Shown one piece after another: positions 53,283 to 63,200 of a stretch of DNA of 64,000 bases; within the stretch, counting starts at the first letter, position 1; each line of letters opens with the position of its first letter. The notes under the pieces were generated by a model, which ran no database searches, was not told the DNA's origin, and saw only the letters and a program-made list of their open reading frames with translations. The translations under genes and the position numbers were made by a program. The DNA is from JADKAV01 sp037046735 (lineage in GTDB: Bacteria > Actinomycetota > Actinomycetes > S36-B12 > UBA10799): assembly GCA_037046735.1 (NCBI GenBank), contig JBAOHC010000021.1, forward strand, positions 62,001-126,000. The letters are read 5' to 3'.

Positions 53283-54281
53283 ATGACCCAAAATTCGACC
53301 GGGGGTGCTCGCGCCCGCCAATTCGGAAGAATCGCGGTGGTAGCCACGGTGGGTTTGTGGCCACCGTTGATCGTCGGCCGACTCATCCTGGGGCCACCCG
53401 CGATCACGATGCTGCTCTTCGGCACTCTGGTCGGCTTCTTGAACACCGCCGCCGCTGGGAGACGGCTGGGAACGGCCGCCACCATCGCCTTCGTCCTCGT
53501 CGCTCCCGTGGCCCTCGTGGCAGGGCAGGACCCGGTTGCCGGCACCTGCCTGATGGCGCTCGGGTGCCTGGCCGTCGGTACCAGCGCCTACTGGCAGCGG
53601 TTCAGCGCGTTCAATGTCGGACTGGCCGGGACTCTGTTCATCGTGGCCTCCCCCGCCGCCACGACCGACCTCCTGGATGGCGGCCCTGCGCAGTCGGAAT
53701 ACCTGCTGGCGGTCCTGTTTGGCACCCTGCTCTGCGGGCTGTGGCCGGTGGCGATACTCCCGCTGCTGCACTTCGTAAAGGACATCCCTGCGCAGGCACA
53801 CCATGAGAAGGCCGAGACGCTTCGCTACCTCGTGACGATGACGGTCCTCGTGTCTGCGACGACTTTCTACGCGCTGGCCTTCGCGAGGGACTCGAATGGC
53901 CTGTGGCTGCCGCTGACCCTGCTCATGGTGTTGCAGATCGCGCCGGACACGACGCGGCACCGGGCTTTCCAGCGGGTCTACGGCACCATCGCCGGAGCGC
54001 TCACATCAGCCGTAGTGGCGACCGTGTTCCACGGCACTTGGGTGATCGCTCTGGTCGCCGTCATCGCCTTCCTGGGCGTACTCGCCACCGTGGGCCATCA
54101 GCCGTACAGCTACTACGCGTTCTTCCTGACCGTCCTGGTCCTTTTGGGTGTCTCGGCCACCGAACCGCCATTGGAGGCGAGCATGCAACGCATCATCTAC
54201 ACGGTGATCGGCTGCGCTCTCGCCTTGACCGCCTACCTGATTGAGCGACCGTTCATCGCCGATCACACGCCGCCGGAATAG
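53283..54281 (+). CDS. FUSC-like membrane protein (paralogue)
   Basis: A 332-residue protein with about ten hydrophobic helices, starting MTQNSTGGARARQFGR with GGAG upstream. Its second half (ETLRYLVTMTVLVSATTFYALAF, DTTRHRAFQRVYGTIAGALTSAV) lines up in pattern with the protein encoded at 47728-48837. This again places it with FUSC/PF13515 permeases. The gene follows the CrtC-like gene on the same strand with a 234-nt gap that holds no gene. Confidence 0.75.
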   Translation: MTQNSTGGARARQFGRIAVVATVGLWPPLIVGRLILGPPAITMLLFGTLVGFLNTAAAGRRLGTAATIAFVLVAPVALVAGQDPVAGTCLMALGCLAVGTSAYWQRFSAFNVGLAGTLFIVASPAATTDLLDGGPAQSEYLLAVLFGTLLCGLWPVAILPLLHFVKDIPAQAHHEKAETLRYLVTMTVLVSATTFYALAFARDSNGLWLPLTLLMVLQIAPDTTRHRAFQRVYGTIAGALTSAVVATVFHGTWVIALVAVIAFLGVLATVGHQPYSYYAFFLTVLVLLGVSATEPPLEASMQRIIYTVIGCALALTAYLIERPFIADHTPPE

Positions 54282-54725
54282 TCTGTCTCCCTCGACAGCT
54301 CTACTCCCCGGGGATGGGCAGCCGACCTCACCGGTTCTGGCAGAACGGCCGGACCCGGGAACCGGTGGCCGACATGGGAGCAACAGTCGAAATCCGGTCG
54401 GGCTCGACATCATCCACGAGATGGCTTACGACCAGCCAGGACCGGCGCAAGGCCTCATGCAACGTCATCTGAGCACTCACTTTCAAACCACCCCTCATTT
54501 CGTCCCTCTACCAGAGTATCGGCATCGGAAATCGTCGCCTGAAGAGGTCCTTCCCACTGATTCCGTCGCGCCTTCGACGTCAGCCATCTCCTGCCATGGC
54601 TGAGATGAGCCTGCTGCCTCGTCGACGGACAGCCGTGCATTCCTCGCCCCGTTGTGGGCGAGCGCCGACGCGCCCGTCAGTCCGGGCACTTCCCCCGGTC
54701 GCTTCGTGCGTCTGTGAAACGGTGG
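54282..54725. other. Intergenic region before the toxin-antitoxin pair
   Basis: No recognisable gene. A small hairpin (CATCTC 54585-54590 / GAGATG 54602-54607 around GCCATGGC) is present; its role is unclear. Confidence 0.5.
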
Positions 54726-54731
54726 TACTGT
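54726..54731 (+). promoter_or_regulatory. Candidate -10 box (TACTGT) of the vapBC pair
   Basis: TACTGT ends 6 nt before GTG 54738. GTGAAAC occurs twice around it (54714 and 54730 regions), a possible binding site for the VapB dimer. Confidence 0.4.
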
Positions 54732-54737
54732 GAAACT

Positions 54738-54977
54738 GTGAAGAATCTGACCGTGGCCGTTCCCGATGAGGTGTACCGCTTGGCGCGTGTCCGGGCGGCT
54801 GAGTCAGGGACCTCAGTAAGCGCCCTGGTCACCGCCTACTTGAAATCCCTCGCAAGCGGTTCGGCCGAGTTCGATCGCAAAGCTCAACTCCAACGAGATG
54901 TCCTCGCGGACGTCACCGAGTTTCGCGCCGGTGATCGGCTGAGTCGAGAGGAGGTCCACGACCGTGCCGTTCGTTGA
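54738..54977 (+). CDS. vapB: VapB-type antitoxin
   Basis: A 79-residue protein from GTG 54738: VKNLTVAVPDEVYRLARVRAAESGTSVSALVTAYL is a ribbon-helix-helix DNA-binding domain, followed by a tail (DVTEFRAGDRLSREEVHDRAVR) that would wrap around the toxin. It overlaps the PIN-domain gene by 14 nt. It should neutralise the toxin and repress the operon. Confidence 0.88.
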   Translation: MKNLTVAVPDEVYRLARVRAAESGTSVSALVTAYLKSLASGSAEFDRKAQLQRDVLADVTEFRAGDRLSREEVHDRAVR

Positions 54978-55371
54978 CACGAACGTTGTGTTGTACGCGG
55001 TCTCTACCCATCCATCCGAGGTGTCGAAGGCGCAGATCGCTCGCACACTCCTCGAGTCTGCGGACATCTGTTTATCCACTCAGGTGCTGCAAGAGTTCTA
55101 CGTACAAGCCACCCGCCAATCTCGGCCCGATGCCCTCTCGCGTGATCAGGCCGCGGCGCTCGTCGAGGCCCTCACCAGGTTCTCCGTCCAAGACGTGACT
55201 GTCTCGATCGTGCGCGCAGCCATTCACACGATGAGCCGGTTCAACCTGTCGTACTGGGATGCCGCCATCATCGAGGCAGCCCGTGAGCTGGGCTGCGCGC
55301 AATTGCTCTCCGAGGACCTCTCGCACGGACAGGACTACAACGGGGTCACGGTCGTGAATCCGTTCCTGTAG
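54964..55371 (+). CDS. vapC: VapC-type PIN-domain toxin
   Basis: A 135-residue PIN ribonuclease from GTG 54964. The acidic active-site residues are readable: Asp5 (PFVDTNVVLYA), Glu44 (VLQEFYV), Asp99 (LSYWDAAI) and the terminal Glu117/Asp118 (LLSEDLSHGQ). VapC toxins cleave tRNA or rRNA when the antitoxin is degraded. The overlap with vapB and intact motifs suggest a working pair. Confidence 0.92.
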   Translation: MPFVDTNVVLYAVSTHPSEVSKAQIARTLLESADICLSTQVLQEFYVQATRQSRPDALSRDQAAALVEALTRFSVQDVTVSIVRAAIHTMSRFNLSYWDAAIIEAARELGCAQLLSEDLSHGQDYNGVTVVNPFL

Positions 55372-55446
55372 GCGCAGCACCAACTCGAGTTCCAGCCTCG
55401 GCGTCAGCAGTCCATTGGGATATCGACGCGGATTTACAATGCGTCA

Positions 55447-55710
55447 GTGCCGACTGCGAAGCCGAGCGTGCGGCATCTGGTGCGCGCGCGACCTCGCCGA
55501 TCTTCGGTACACCGAGCCACTGACCGTCGAGGATCTCGCGAAGGTCGAGCACATGTCTCGGGCCCACTTCTCCCGCGAGTACAAGAAGGCGTTCGGTGAG
55601 TCGCCGTACTCGTATCTGCTCACGCGCCGCCTGGAACGCGCGGCGACACTGCTGCGCAGCACCGACTGGTCGGTCGCAGACATTTGCATAACTCCTACCG
55701 GGTGGCTCAA
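55447..55710 (+). pseudogene. AraC-family regulator remnant
   Basis: One frame opens VPTAKPSVRHLVRAR from GTG 55447. The next frame continues RDLADLRYTEPLTVEDLAKV, MSRAHFSREYKKAFGESPYSYLLTRRLERAATLLRS, VADIC, which is the first AraC helix-turn-helix. Both ends show damage: a two-base loss in the (CG)n run at 55481-55490 splits the start, and the second helix-turn-helix is missing after about 55685. Confidence 0.7.
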
Positions 55711-55792
55711 GGCACAGCGATCGCCTGAGCCTTTGGACCGCGCGGCGAAGGTCTCGACATCGGCCGATGTGGTAGGCGCCCACGTGGCAGCA

Positions 55793-56080
55793 TCAGTCGA
55801 CCTTCGCCAGAAGAGCCCTAGTTCGCTCGTGGTCCGGGGCATCCGACACGGGCGATCCAGGAACACCAGCGCGTCGGCGGACGTGAATCATGGCAATCGT
55901 GATCTCCACAGCGCCGTCACGTGCGGTCCAGATTGAACCGATGTACGTCAAGCCGATTCCTGGAGCCACGCCGCGCAATGCCTCGCGGCCGATCCGCGGG
56001 TCAGAGCCAACGAGGTCGGCGCGCCTGCCGTACCCGCCTTCGGTCAGAACTCTGAAGCGGCAACCCCCCAGTCGTCGCAT
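55793..56080 (-). CDS. Small hypothetical protein
   Basis: A 95-residue frame MRRLGGCRFRVL then SIWTARDGAVEITIAMIHV starts at ATG 56080, overlapping the end of the third gene of the MoxR operon. Its composition is protein-like in the middle, but no family is recognised. It may be the last gene of that operon or a chance frame. Confidence 0.3.
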   Translation of the reverse strand: MRRLGGCRFRVLTEGGYGRRADLVGSDPRIGREALRGVAPGIGLTYIGSIWTARDGAVEITIAMIHVRRRAGVPGSPVSDAPDHERTRALLAKVD

Positions 56081-57140
56081 CGCTACCTGGGCCCTGCAAA
56101 CCTTCCACGGCCCGACCCACGCTTCCCCAGGTCACCAACGCCAGCGCCAACTCCTCCTCCTCCATCTCGTTCACTGCGGCCAGCCCGCGATCCTCCAACT
56201 CGTCGCGCAGCCGCAATCGTGTCCGCCATTTGGGTGGTGTCGGCGGGTACGCCAGGTGCGCTAATCCCGGCCCGGTGAGCATCGCCACCGGTGGGGCAAC
56301 TCCGGAGTCTGACCACTTCACCAGCTCGATCCCGGCCAGGACAGAACTGATCGCCCAGTGCGCGGCGAAAGCCTCGACGTCGGCGAGGTCGTAGGGGCTG
56401 GCGATGAGGCGCAGCGCGAGCGAGTCGTTGATCCCGGTGCGTAGCCACTGGGCGCGTAGCGTCGGGTCGGCGCGGTCGGACGTGCCGTAGGTCCAGGCCA
56501 GATAGGTGATGGAGTGAGGCTCCAGCGGCACCGAACGCATCGTGTCACGGATCCACTCCAGGCTCGGATTGCGGGCCATCACGCCGAGGTAGAACTTCGC
56601 CGGCAGCGGGTCGTCGGCGTCGACCTCCAGGCTGATCCGGTCAACCTCGTCGGGGTGCATCCCGCAGTCCCACATAGTGCTCCACGGCTCGCCGGGCATC
56701 TCCGGGACCGGCTGCGGGGCGATCCCGCGGCACAGCGCCGACACCTGCCACGCGTTGGCGCCATGGGTCAGCGCCACGTGTTTGGGGTCCCGGGCGTGGG
56801 CCGCCGCGTCCTGCGGGGTTTGGTACCCGCGCCGGGGACAACACTTAGCCTTCTTCACGGCGTGCCACGACGCCCGGGAGTGATTGGCTCTGATCGGACG
56901 ACCCGCGAGGCGCTGCTCGAGGGTGTACCACTCGAGCACCGCCGGGGCGGCATCCGCCAACTCCAGACAGGACAGGTAGCCGCCCAGTGCGGCCAGAATC
57001 CGTTCCTGTTCCAGATCATGGCCGGTGTCGATGCGGCCGTCCGGGTATAGCGTGACCGGGTGCCGCTTCGAGCCCTTGGTGCTATTGCGGCTGGTCCGGC
57101 ACGCCACGTTGACCGTCACTGGTCCGGGTAGGTCAGGCAT
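56001..57140 (-). CDS. Third gene of the MoxR-VWA operon, unknown family
   Basis: A 379-residue soluble protein from ATG 57140. The N-terminus (VTVNVACRTSRNSTKGSKRHPVTLYPDG-type) looks like a beta-rich domain. The middle contains CCPRRGYQT and ALCRGIAPQ with a few cysteines. A helical region follows (DSLALRLIASPYDLADVEAFAAHWA). No known domain is recognised. The start overlaps the VWA gene by 8 nt, so it belongs to the moxR-VWA operon. By position it may be the effector or substrate-binding partner of the two. Confidence 0.7.
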   Translation of the reverse strand: MPDLPGPVTVNVACRTSRNSTKGSKRHPVTLYPDGRIDTGHDLEQERILAALGGYLSCLELADAAPAVLEWYTLEQRLAGRPIRANHSRASWHAVKKAKCCPRRGYQTPQDAAAHARDPKHVALTHGANAWQVSALCRGIAPQPVPEMPGEPWSTMWDCGMHPDEVDRISLEVDADDPLPAKFYLGVMARNPSLEWIRDTMRSVPLEPHSITYLAWTYGTSDRADPTLRAQWLRTGINDSLALRLIASPYDLADVEAFAAHWAISSVLAGIELVKWSDSGVAPPVAMLTGPGLAHLAYPPTPPKWRTRLRLRDELEDRGLAAVNEMEEEELALALVTWGSVGRAVEGLQGPGSDATTGGLPLQSSDRRRVRQARRPRWL

Positions 57141-58347
57141 CGGGTACCACCTCCACCCGCTGCACCCACGCCGGCGTGACCGGCAGCAGGTCGCGCTGCC
57201 TGCCCAACACACCCACGATCACCGGCACCGGGGCGGGCACCGACGGCCATGGGGTGAACCCGTCCGTGAGCACGATCACTGTCTGCGGCGCCGGGCGGCA
57301 GGCCAGTGCCCCCGTGATACCTGCTCCCATGTCTGTGCCGCCACCACCGGCCAGTCGCACCTCGCGCACGTCGCGGACCGGCTGCACGGCGTGCACCGCA
57401 GCGTCCACCGCCAGCACTGTCACGCTGCTGTCCGGCACGGCCAACGACGCCAACACCGCCTTCACCTCCCCCAGCGCCTGCGCCAGCAGCCCGTCATCGA
57501 TGCTGCCCGAGGTGTCGATCACCACCGCCACCGCCGGCACTGGACGGCGCAACGCGGGCACGATGGCCTTGCCCACCGCGTGCTGACGGCGGGAGATCTT
57601 CGAATACGTGTAGTCGACCTGACCCTGACCCCAACCAACCCCGCGGCGGACGGCCGCGTGCAGCACCTGCTGCCAGGGCACCACCGGATCCAGGATGTGC
57701 CGGACCCACCGCCCCCACTCCCCGGCCACATTGCCGTACTCGCGGCAGTGCTCCCGGAACTCAATCGCCACCATCTTGCGGATCCCCTCAGCGCCCTGCG
57801 TCGACAGTCCGGGCATCTGCTCGTCAGCAGGCGGCAGGTCGTAATCGCGGGCCATCCCGTCACAGCCACTCCCACACGTCTGGTCCGGGTCCAGTCCCAA
57901 TGGCGACTTCGTCACCGGCAAGGCCCGCAACAGCCGAAAGTACTCCTCCGCCGAACGGTTCGGATCCTGATACACCTGCCGCGGCTGGGGCAGGCCGACG
58001 TCGAAGGGCAACACCTCCGAGACCGTAAGATCCGTGGCCAGCTTCCACCGGTCCCGACCCGCCGCGTCCACACCGCAGTCCAGGGCCCTGCCCGCATGGT
58101 CGGCCAACAGGTGCCACACCTGATGAGCGACCTCCCCGGCCAGCACCTGCACATCCGTGGCCACCGCCCACAACGGGTTCACATACAGCCGCCAATAGAC
58201 ATCAGCGGACATCCGCGCCACCCGCTCCGTCGGCACTGTCACCAGCGCGTAAACCGCGGTCGACAGGTAGGGCAAATCCCCGGCCGACTGCGAGACCAGC
58301 CACAACTTCGCCGCGGCCATCCGCTGCTCCACATCACGGTCGATCAC
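57133..58347 (-). CDS. DUF2201/VWA-domain protein (putative metallopeptidase-like)
   Basis: A 404-residue protein from GTG 58347 (GTGA overlap with the MoxR gene). Residues about 40-190 match the DUF2201 N-terminal metallopeptidase-like domain, with GEVAHQVWHLLADH at 71-84. The family's HExxH-like site is degenerate here (His75-Gln76-x-x-His79), so peptidase activity is doubtful. Residues 270-400 are a von Willebrand A domain with MIDAS DTSGS at 278-282. Such proteins work with MoxR ATPases. Confidence 0.88.
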   Translation of the reverse strand: MIDRDVEQRMAAAKLWLVSQSAGDLPYLSTAVYALVTVPTERVARMSADVYWRLYVNPLWAVATDVQVLAGEVAHQVWHLLADHAGRALDCGVDAAGRDRWKLATDLTVSEVLPFDVGLPQPRQVYQDPNRSAEEYFRLLRALPVTKSPLGLDPDQTCGSGCDGMARDYDLPPADEQMPGLSTQGAEGIRKMVAIEFREHCREYGNVAGEWGRWVRHILDPVVPWQQVLHAAVRRGVGWGQGQVDYTYSKISRRQHAVGKAIVPALRRPVPAVAVVIDTSGSIDDGLLAQALGEVKAVLASLAVPDSSVTVLAVDAAVHAVQPVRDVREVRLAGGGGTDMGAGITGALACRPAPQTVIVLTDGFTPWPSVPAPVPVIVGVLGRQRDLLPVTPAWVQRVEVVPDA

Positions 58348-59459
58348 AGCAGACCAGCCAGTTGCAGCGCCGGAGCGAACACCGTCAACCCCGCTGGTAG
58401 GTCCGCCCCCGCCGGCCGCCGCCCAGGACGCAACAACGCCCGCACCACCGGCACCGCCGAGTCCAGACTCGAATGCCCCGCTGCCCCGACACACACCCCC
58501 ATGGCCGCGGTCCACCGTTGCGGACTCGGATCAGACGTGTAAGCGGCCAACACCCCCTGCAGAGCCACATGCACCCGGTCGGGGCGCAAACCCTTCAGCC
58601 CATCTCCCATCGGGTCGGCGAGCAGCTCCTCCGGATCCGGAAGATCCAACGCCGACCGCCACGTCAGGAACTCATGCCCCACCGGCGCCCCCACCGCCCC
58701 GTACACAAGTAGCCGACGCACCTCCTCGCCCGCCCCGGCGTACCCGGCGATCGCCAGCAGTTGCGCCGCGTAGTCCCACGTCCGCGGCGTGGGGAAGGCC
58801 CGGCCCCGGCCAGCGGCATCCTTCGGAATCGAGGAGAGCTGCCCACCCCGGGTACGCAGGAAACCCGCAACAAGACCGCGTTCAGCCATCGCCAATCTGT
58901 CGAAGGTGGACGGTCGCTCCGGCACCGGCAGCACCGGCCAATCCCCGGTCACGATCGACTCCGTGTACACATCCAGCGGCAACGACCACTCCAGATGCAC
59001 AAACCGGTTCGCCGTCGGCGCGGCCAACTCCCACCCCGAAGCGGCCACATCCGCCGGGTTCGCCGCCGCTCCGAACGACACCCGCTGCGGCAACTGCAAC
59101 GCCCCCACCTGAGCATGGGTCAACGGCCGCAATGCCGCCGCCTGCACCGCGGGCGAAGCCGTCGTCCACTCATCAAAGAAGACAATCGACGGCTTCGGCT
59201 CCTCCGAAACCCGCACCGCCCACCCCGGCGGCGCCAACGTCACCCGATCCCCGTGCACCACCGGCAGCCCCGCAAAATCCGAGGGCTCATAGTGCGAACA
59301 GATCAACGTTTCCACATGCCAACCGCTGCCCGTCGCCGACTCAATCACCGCCGTCTTCCCCGCCCCCGGATCACCCCACAACAGGAACGGAATCCGCGCG
59401 GTGATGCACACCCCCACCGCCTGCAGCACTGCCTCATACGACTGCCGATCCCTGGCCAT
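58344..59459 (-). CDS. MoxR-type AAA ATPase
   Basis: A 371-residue AAA+ ATPase from ATG 59459 (GAAGGGGAAG upstream). Walker A is GDPGAGKT at 29-36, Walker B IVFFDEW near 92, sensor-1 ANPAD near 133, and an arginine-finger-like VPERPSTF region is present. MoxR ATPases assemble or remodel partner complexes through VWA proteins. It is the first gene of a three-gene operon. Confidence 0.9.
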   Translation of the reverse strand: MARDRQSYEAVLQAVGVCITARIPFLLWGDPGAGKTAVIESATGSGWHVETLICSHYEPSDFAGLPVVHGDRVTLAPPGWAVRVSEEPKPSIVFFDEWTTASPAVQAAALRPLTHAQVGALQLPQRVSFGAAANPADVAASGWELAAPTANRFVHLEWSLPLDVYTESIVTGDWPVLPVPERPSTFDRLAMAERGLVAGFLRTRGGQLSSIPKDAAGRGRAFPTPRTWDYAAQLLAIAGYAGAGEEVRRLLVYGAVGAPVGHEFLTWRSALDLPDPEELLADPMGDGLKGLRPDRVHVALQGVLAAYTSDPSPQRWTAAMGVCVGAAGHSSLDSAVPVVRALLRPGRRPAGADLPAGLTVFAPALQLAGLL

Positions 59460-59708
59460 AACTTCCCCTTCCGTCAAGTGCCGAGTGAAACACGCACCTA
59501 CGACAAGTGGGGTTGGTCGTTGTCGACGATCGAAGCCGGGCACTGGCGATCATCTGGGGTCAGCTCTGAACAAGGGCACGACAAATCACACCGTGTCGCC
59601 TGCGCAACATCCCCCATGCTGACGCCCCCGCCGCCGACCTGAGGAAAAGGCGCCTGTTAACGCCCTGCCGTCGCCTGGGAGTTAACAAGGCGCAGCCAAA
59701 CGATCCGT
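59460..59708. other. Promoter region of the MoxR operon and inverted GTTAAC repeat
   Basis: Non-coding. TGTTAAC (59655-59661) and GTTAACA (59681-59687) form a perfect 7-bp inverted repeat with a 19-nt spacer, a possible operator. Confidence 0.5.
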
Positions 59709-60133
59709 GGAGCTGACCTCCGCTGCCGGCTTCTTGTCATTTTCGCCGTAACCATCGGGCTGCCATTCGCTCCGCTCAGCCCAGCGCGGGCCTTACCGCA
59801 GGACCTTGTGATCAGCCAGGTCTACGCAGAAGGCGGTGAACCAGGCTCGTTCTTCCAGAGCGATTTCCCGGAACTGTTCAACCGAGGCCACTCCAGCGTC
59901 TGCCTCAACCATTGCGGTCTAGTGCGGGCATCGCCGTGACGTCCACTGTGACCGGCAAGGCCAAGAAGGGTAAGACCCGCTACTTCAGGCTGATCAAAGG
60001 CAGCCAGGCGGAGTTGTCCATCCGCACCTTCGGCCACAAAGGCTGGTGGTTGGTGATCACTCAGTCAGCGGCTGGCATCGGCTACATCCCATTCAGCCAG
60101 CGGATCTTCTACGTGGACGGCAGGCGGCTCTGA
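59709..60133 (+). pseudogene. Exported lamin-tail-domain protein remnant
   Basis: The frame from 59709 reads a signal peptide-like LLVIFAVTIGLPFAPLS followed by DLVISQVYAEGGEPGSFF and FPELFNRGHSSVCLN, the opening of a secreted lamin-tail domain as found in extracellular nucleases, and stops at 59939. The other frame (from 59936) encodes a C-terminal segment TGKAKKGKTRYFRLIKGS and SIRTFGHKGWWLVITQS, ending at 60133. No start codon precedes the signal peptide. Most of the middle has been lost. Confidence 0.55.
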
Positions 60134-60247
60134 ACGTCCTACGGGACCCATGTCACGCAACGTTCACTCGAACGTATTCCGGATTTGCGCCACACCCTGT
60201 CTCTCGCCAGCTCGCAGTGGGATACTTGACAGCGAAGGTGAGGGTCA

Positions 60248-63200
60248 ATGAGCGAGATAGACATGACCACGCGGCACGAGGGCCACACCCCCGCGACCGC
60301 ACCGGAGAGCCCACAGGCGGCCAGTGACATCGCGGCAGCGCCCGCCGACGCTCCCCCACCCACGCAGCGCCCGCCCTATCCGGGCCTCCCGGCGGTGATT
60401 CACGGCAACGGGGCGATCGCTCATGTCATGCGGCATGTGTGCGGCGGCGTCATCGGCTACCCCATCACCCCGTCCACCGAGATCTCGGAACTGTTCGAGG
60501 CCGCCCGCTCCGAAGGCGGCGTCAACGTGTGGGGCAAGCACCCCTTCTTCTTCGAACCCGAAGGGGAGCACTCCGCGCAGAGCGGTGCGCTCGGAGCAGC
60601 GCTCACCGGCGGGCAGTTCATCTCCAACGCCTCGTCGAGCCAGGGCATCCTCTACGCGATGGAGTCGCACTACGTGACCGTCGGTAAGAAGACGGGCGGC
60701 TTCGTGCTGCAGGTCGCGGCCCGCGTGGTGTCCAAGCACTCCCTCAACGTGATGGCCGGCCACGACGACGTCTACGCGCTGCTGTCGGCCGGCTACACGA
60801 TCCTGTTCGGCTCGAACCCGCAGGAGGCCGCCGATCTCGCGGCGATTTCCTACCGGACCTCAGCACTGTCGCTCATCCCGGTCGCCAATGCCATGGATGG
60901 GTTTTCCACCAGCCACATGATCAGCGAGGCGTTGTTACCCGAACCCGAACTGCTGCGCGACTACCTCGGTGACCCCGCCGGGCGGATTGCGAGCCCCACT
61001 GTCGCCCAGGACATCCTGTTCGGTGCCAAAGGCCGAGTCGTCGCCTTGAACCAGTACCTCGACCGCCACCGCGATGACTTCCGACCGGCAGATCTCGCAG
61101 CTCTGAAAGCACACATCGACGACATGGCCGCACAGGTGGAGGCCGACAATGACGGCGACCTGATCGAGACGACTCTGCGTTTTGTCCCTGACGAGCTGCA
61201 CGGCCAGTGGCAGCGCCAATGGCGTAACGCTTTCCAGAAGGGGACCCGGCAACTCGTGCCTGCCCTGGTCGACGTGAACACTCCGGGGCTGACGGGCGCT
61301 GTCCAGAACCAGCCCGACTTCCAGGCCGGAGCGGTCGACCACCGCACTCACTTCGCCAGCGCAGTCCCAGCATTGACCCGCCGGGCCATGGCCGAGTACG
61401 CGACGCTGACCGGCCGGGCCTACTCCCCAGTCATGGCCTACGACTGCGACGACGCCGACTACATCATGATCGGGCTGGGCTCGATCACCGACGATGTCCG
61501 GGCGGTCCTACCCGTCTTGCGGGCACGAGGGATGAAGGTCGGCGTCGTGAGCGTGAAGCTCCTGCAGCCGTTCCCCGAAGCGGAGCTCATCGAGGCGATC
61601 GCGGGCGCAAAGGCAATCACGGTGCTCGAGCGTTCCGACCAGACCGCCCTGACCGCTCTTGTGACCCAGGCGCTGTTCCGGGCCGGAGCCAACGCCGTTG
61701 AGCCGCGCCACGAGGGCATCCCCGCCCTCGCCACGCAGCCCCGCCTCACGACGGCGATCTTCGGGCTGGGCGGGCACGACGTCCAGCCCCGCCACATCAT
61801 TGCCGCGTTCGAGCAGATGACCACTGCTGACAGCGCCCCGCTGATCTACCTGGGCTCGCAGTTCTTCACGCAGACCTCATCCGCGCAGATGGCCGACGTA
61901 CAGGCTCGCCTGCGGGTCGCCTACCCGGAGACCGAACTCATGGCCTTGGAGACCGGCCCCAACCCCGTTCTCCTGCCCGAGTCCGCGATCCGGATCCGCT
62001 TCCATTCCGTGGGTGGGTACGGCACCATCGCGACCGGCAAACTGCTGACCGACATCCTCGCCGGCGTCCTGCAGATGCACTCCAAATCCGCACCTAAATA
62101 CGGCTCCGAAAAGAGCGGTGCGCCGACCAACTACTACATCACGCTGAGCCCGGAACCCGTGCTGATCACCAACGCCGAACTCGAAGACGTCGAGATCGTG
62201 GTGTCGCCTGACCATCGTGCGTTCATCCACGCGAATCCGCTCAAGGGCCTGGTGGAAGGCGGCACCTTCATCCTGCAGTCCGACCTGTCGCCGGAGGACG
62301 TCTGGCGAGAGTTGCCACGGCACGCCCGGCGCACCATCCGCGACCGCCAGATCCGCTTCCTGGTCGTGGACGCATTCAAGGTGGCCAAGCGGCACGCCCC
62401 GACCGCGGAGCTCGAAACCCGCATGATGGGCATCGCATTCATCGGAGCAGTCGTCGGTCACGTTGAGCAGATCGCCGGCGGCGCGTCCGAGGACGCCATC
62501 GCCGAGAAGGTCCGCGCGCAGATCCTCAAGAAGTTCGGCAGCAAGGGTGACGCCGTCGTCGAGGGCAACATGGAGGTCATCCGGGAGGGGATGGAAGCCA
62601 CCGAGGTCGTCGACTACGACACCCCGCTGTTCCTGGCGATCGATGAGGCCCCGCCGGTGACTCTGCGGCGTCCCGGGACCGCCTCGACGCAGATGTGCGC
62701 CACAGCCGCGAGTACCGCCGGCCTGTTCGACCCGTCCTACTACGAGGATGCCACCGCCCGCCCGTTCCGGGAGGGCACGATCGGCGAGGCGCCAGTGCTG
62801 CCGGGGGCCGGGCTGTTCATGCCCGCGGGCACAGCAGCATCCAAGGACAAGGGGCTGTTCCGCCGGACGGTGCCCCACTTCGACTTCTCCACGTGCACCG
62901 GATGCATGGAGTGCGCCCTGGCGTGCCCCGACGCCGCGATCCCCAACACGATCCACGAGATCCACGATCTGATCCTGACCGGGATCAAGGAGATCGACGT
63001 CACCGAGGCGCAGCGGGATGCGCTGCGGGTCCACGTGTACACCCTCGCGGAGGGCGTGCGGGAGTCCTACCGGCAGGACAAGACCCCCCGCGCGTTCGCC
63101 GACATCGTCGCCGAGGTCGCGACTGGGATCGATGACGGGCAACCCACTCTGCGGCGCAACATCGAGCGACTGGTGGCGAAGCTGGCCACCTACCCGGTGG

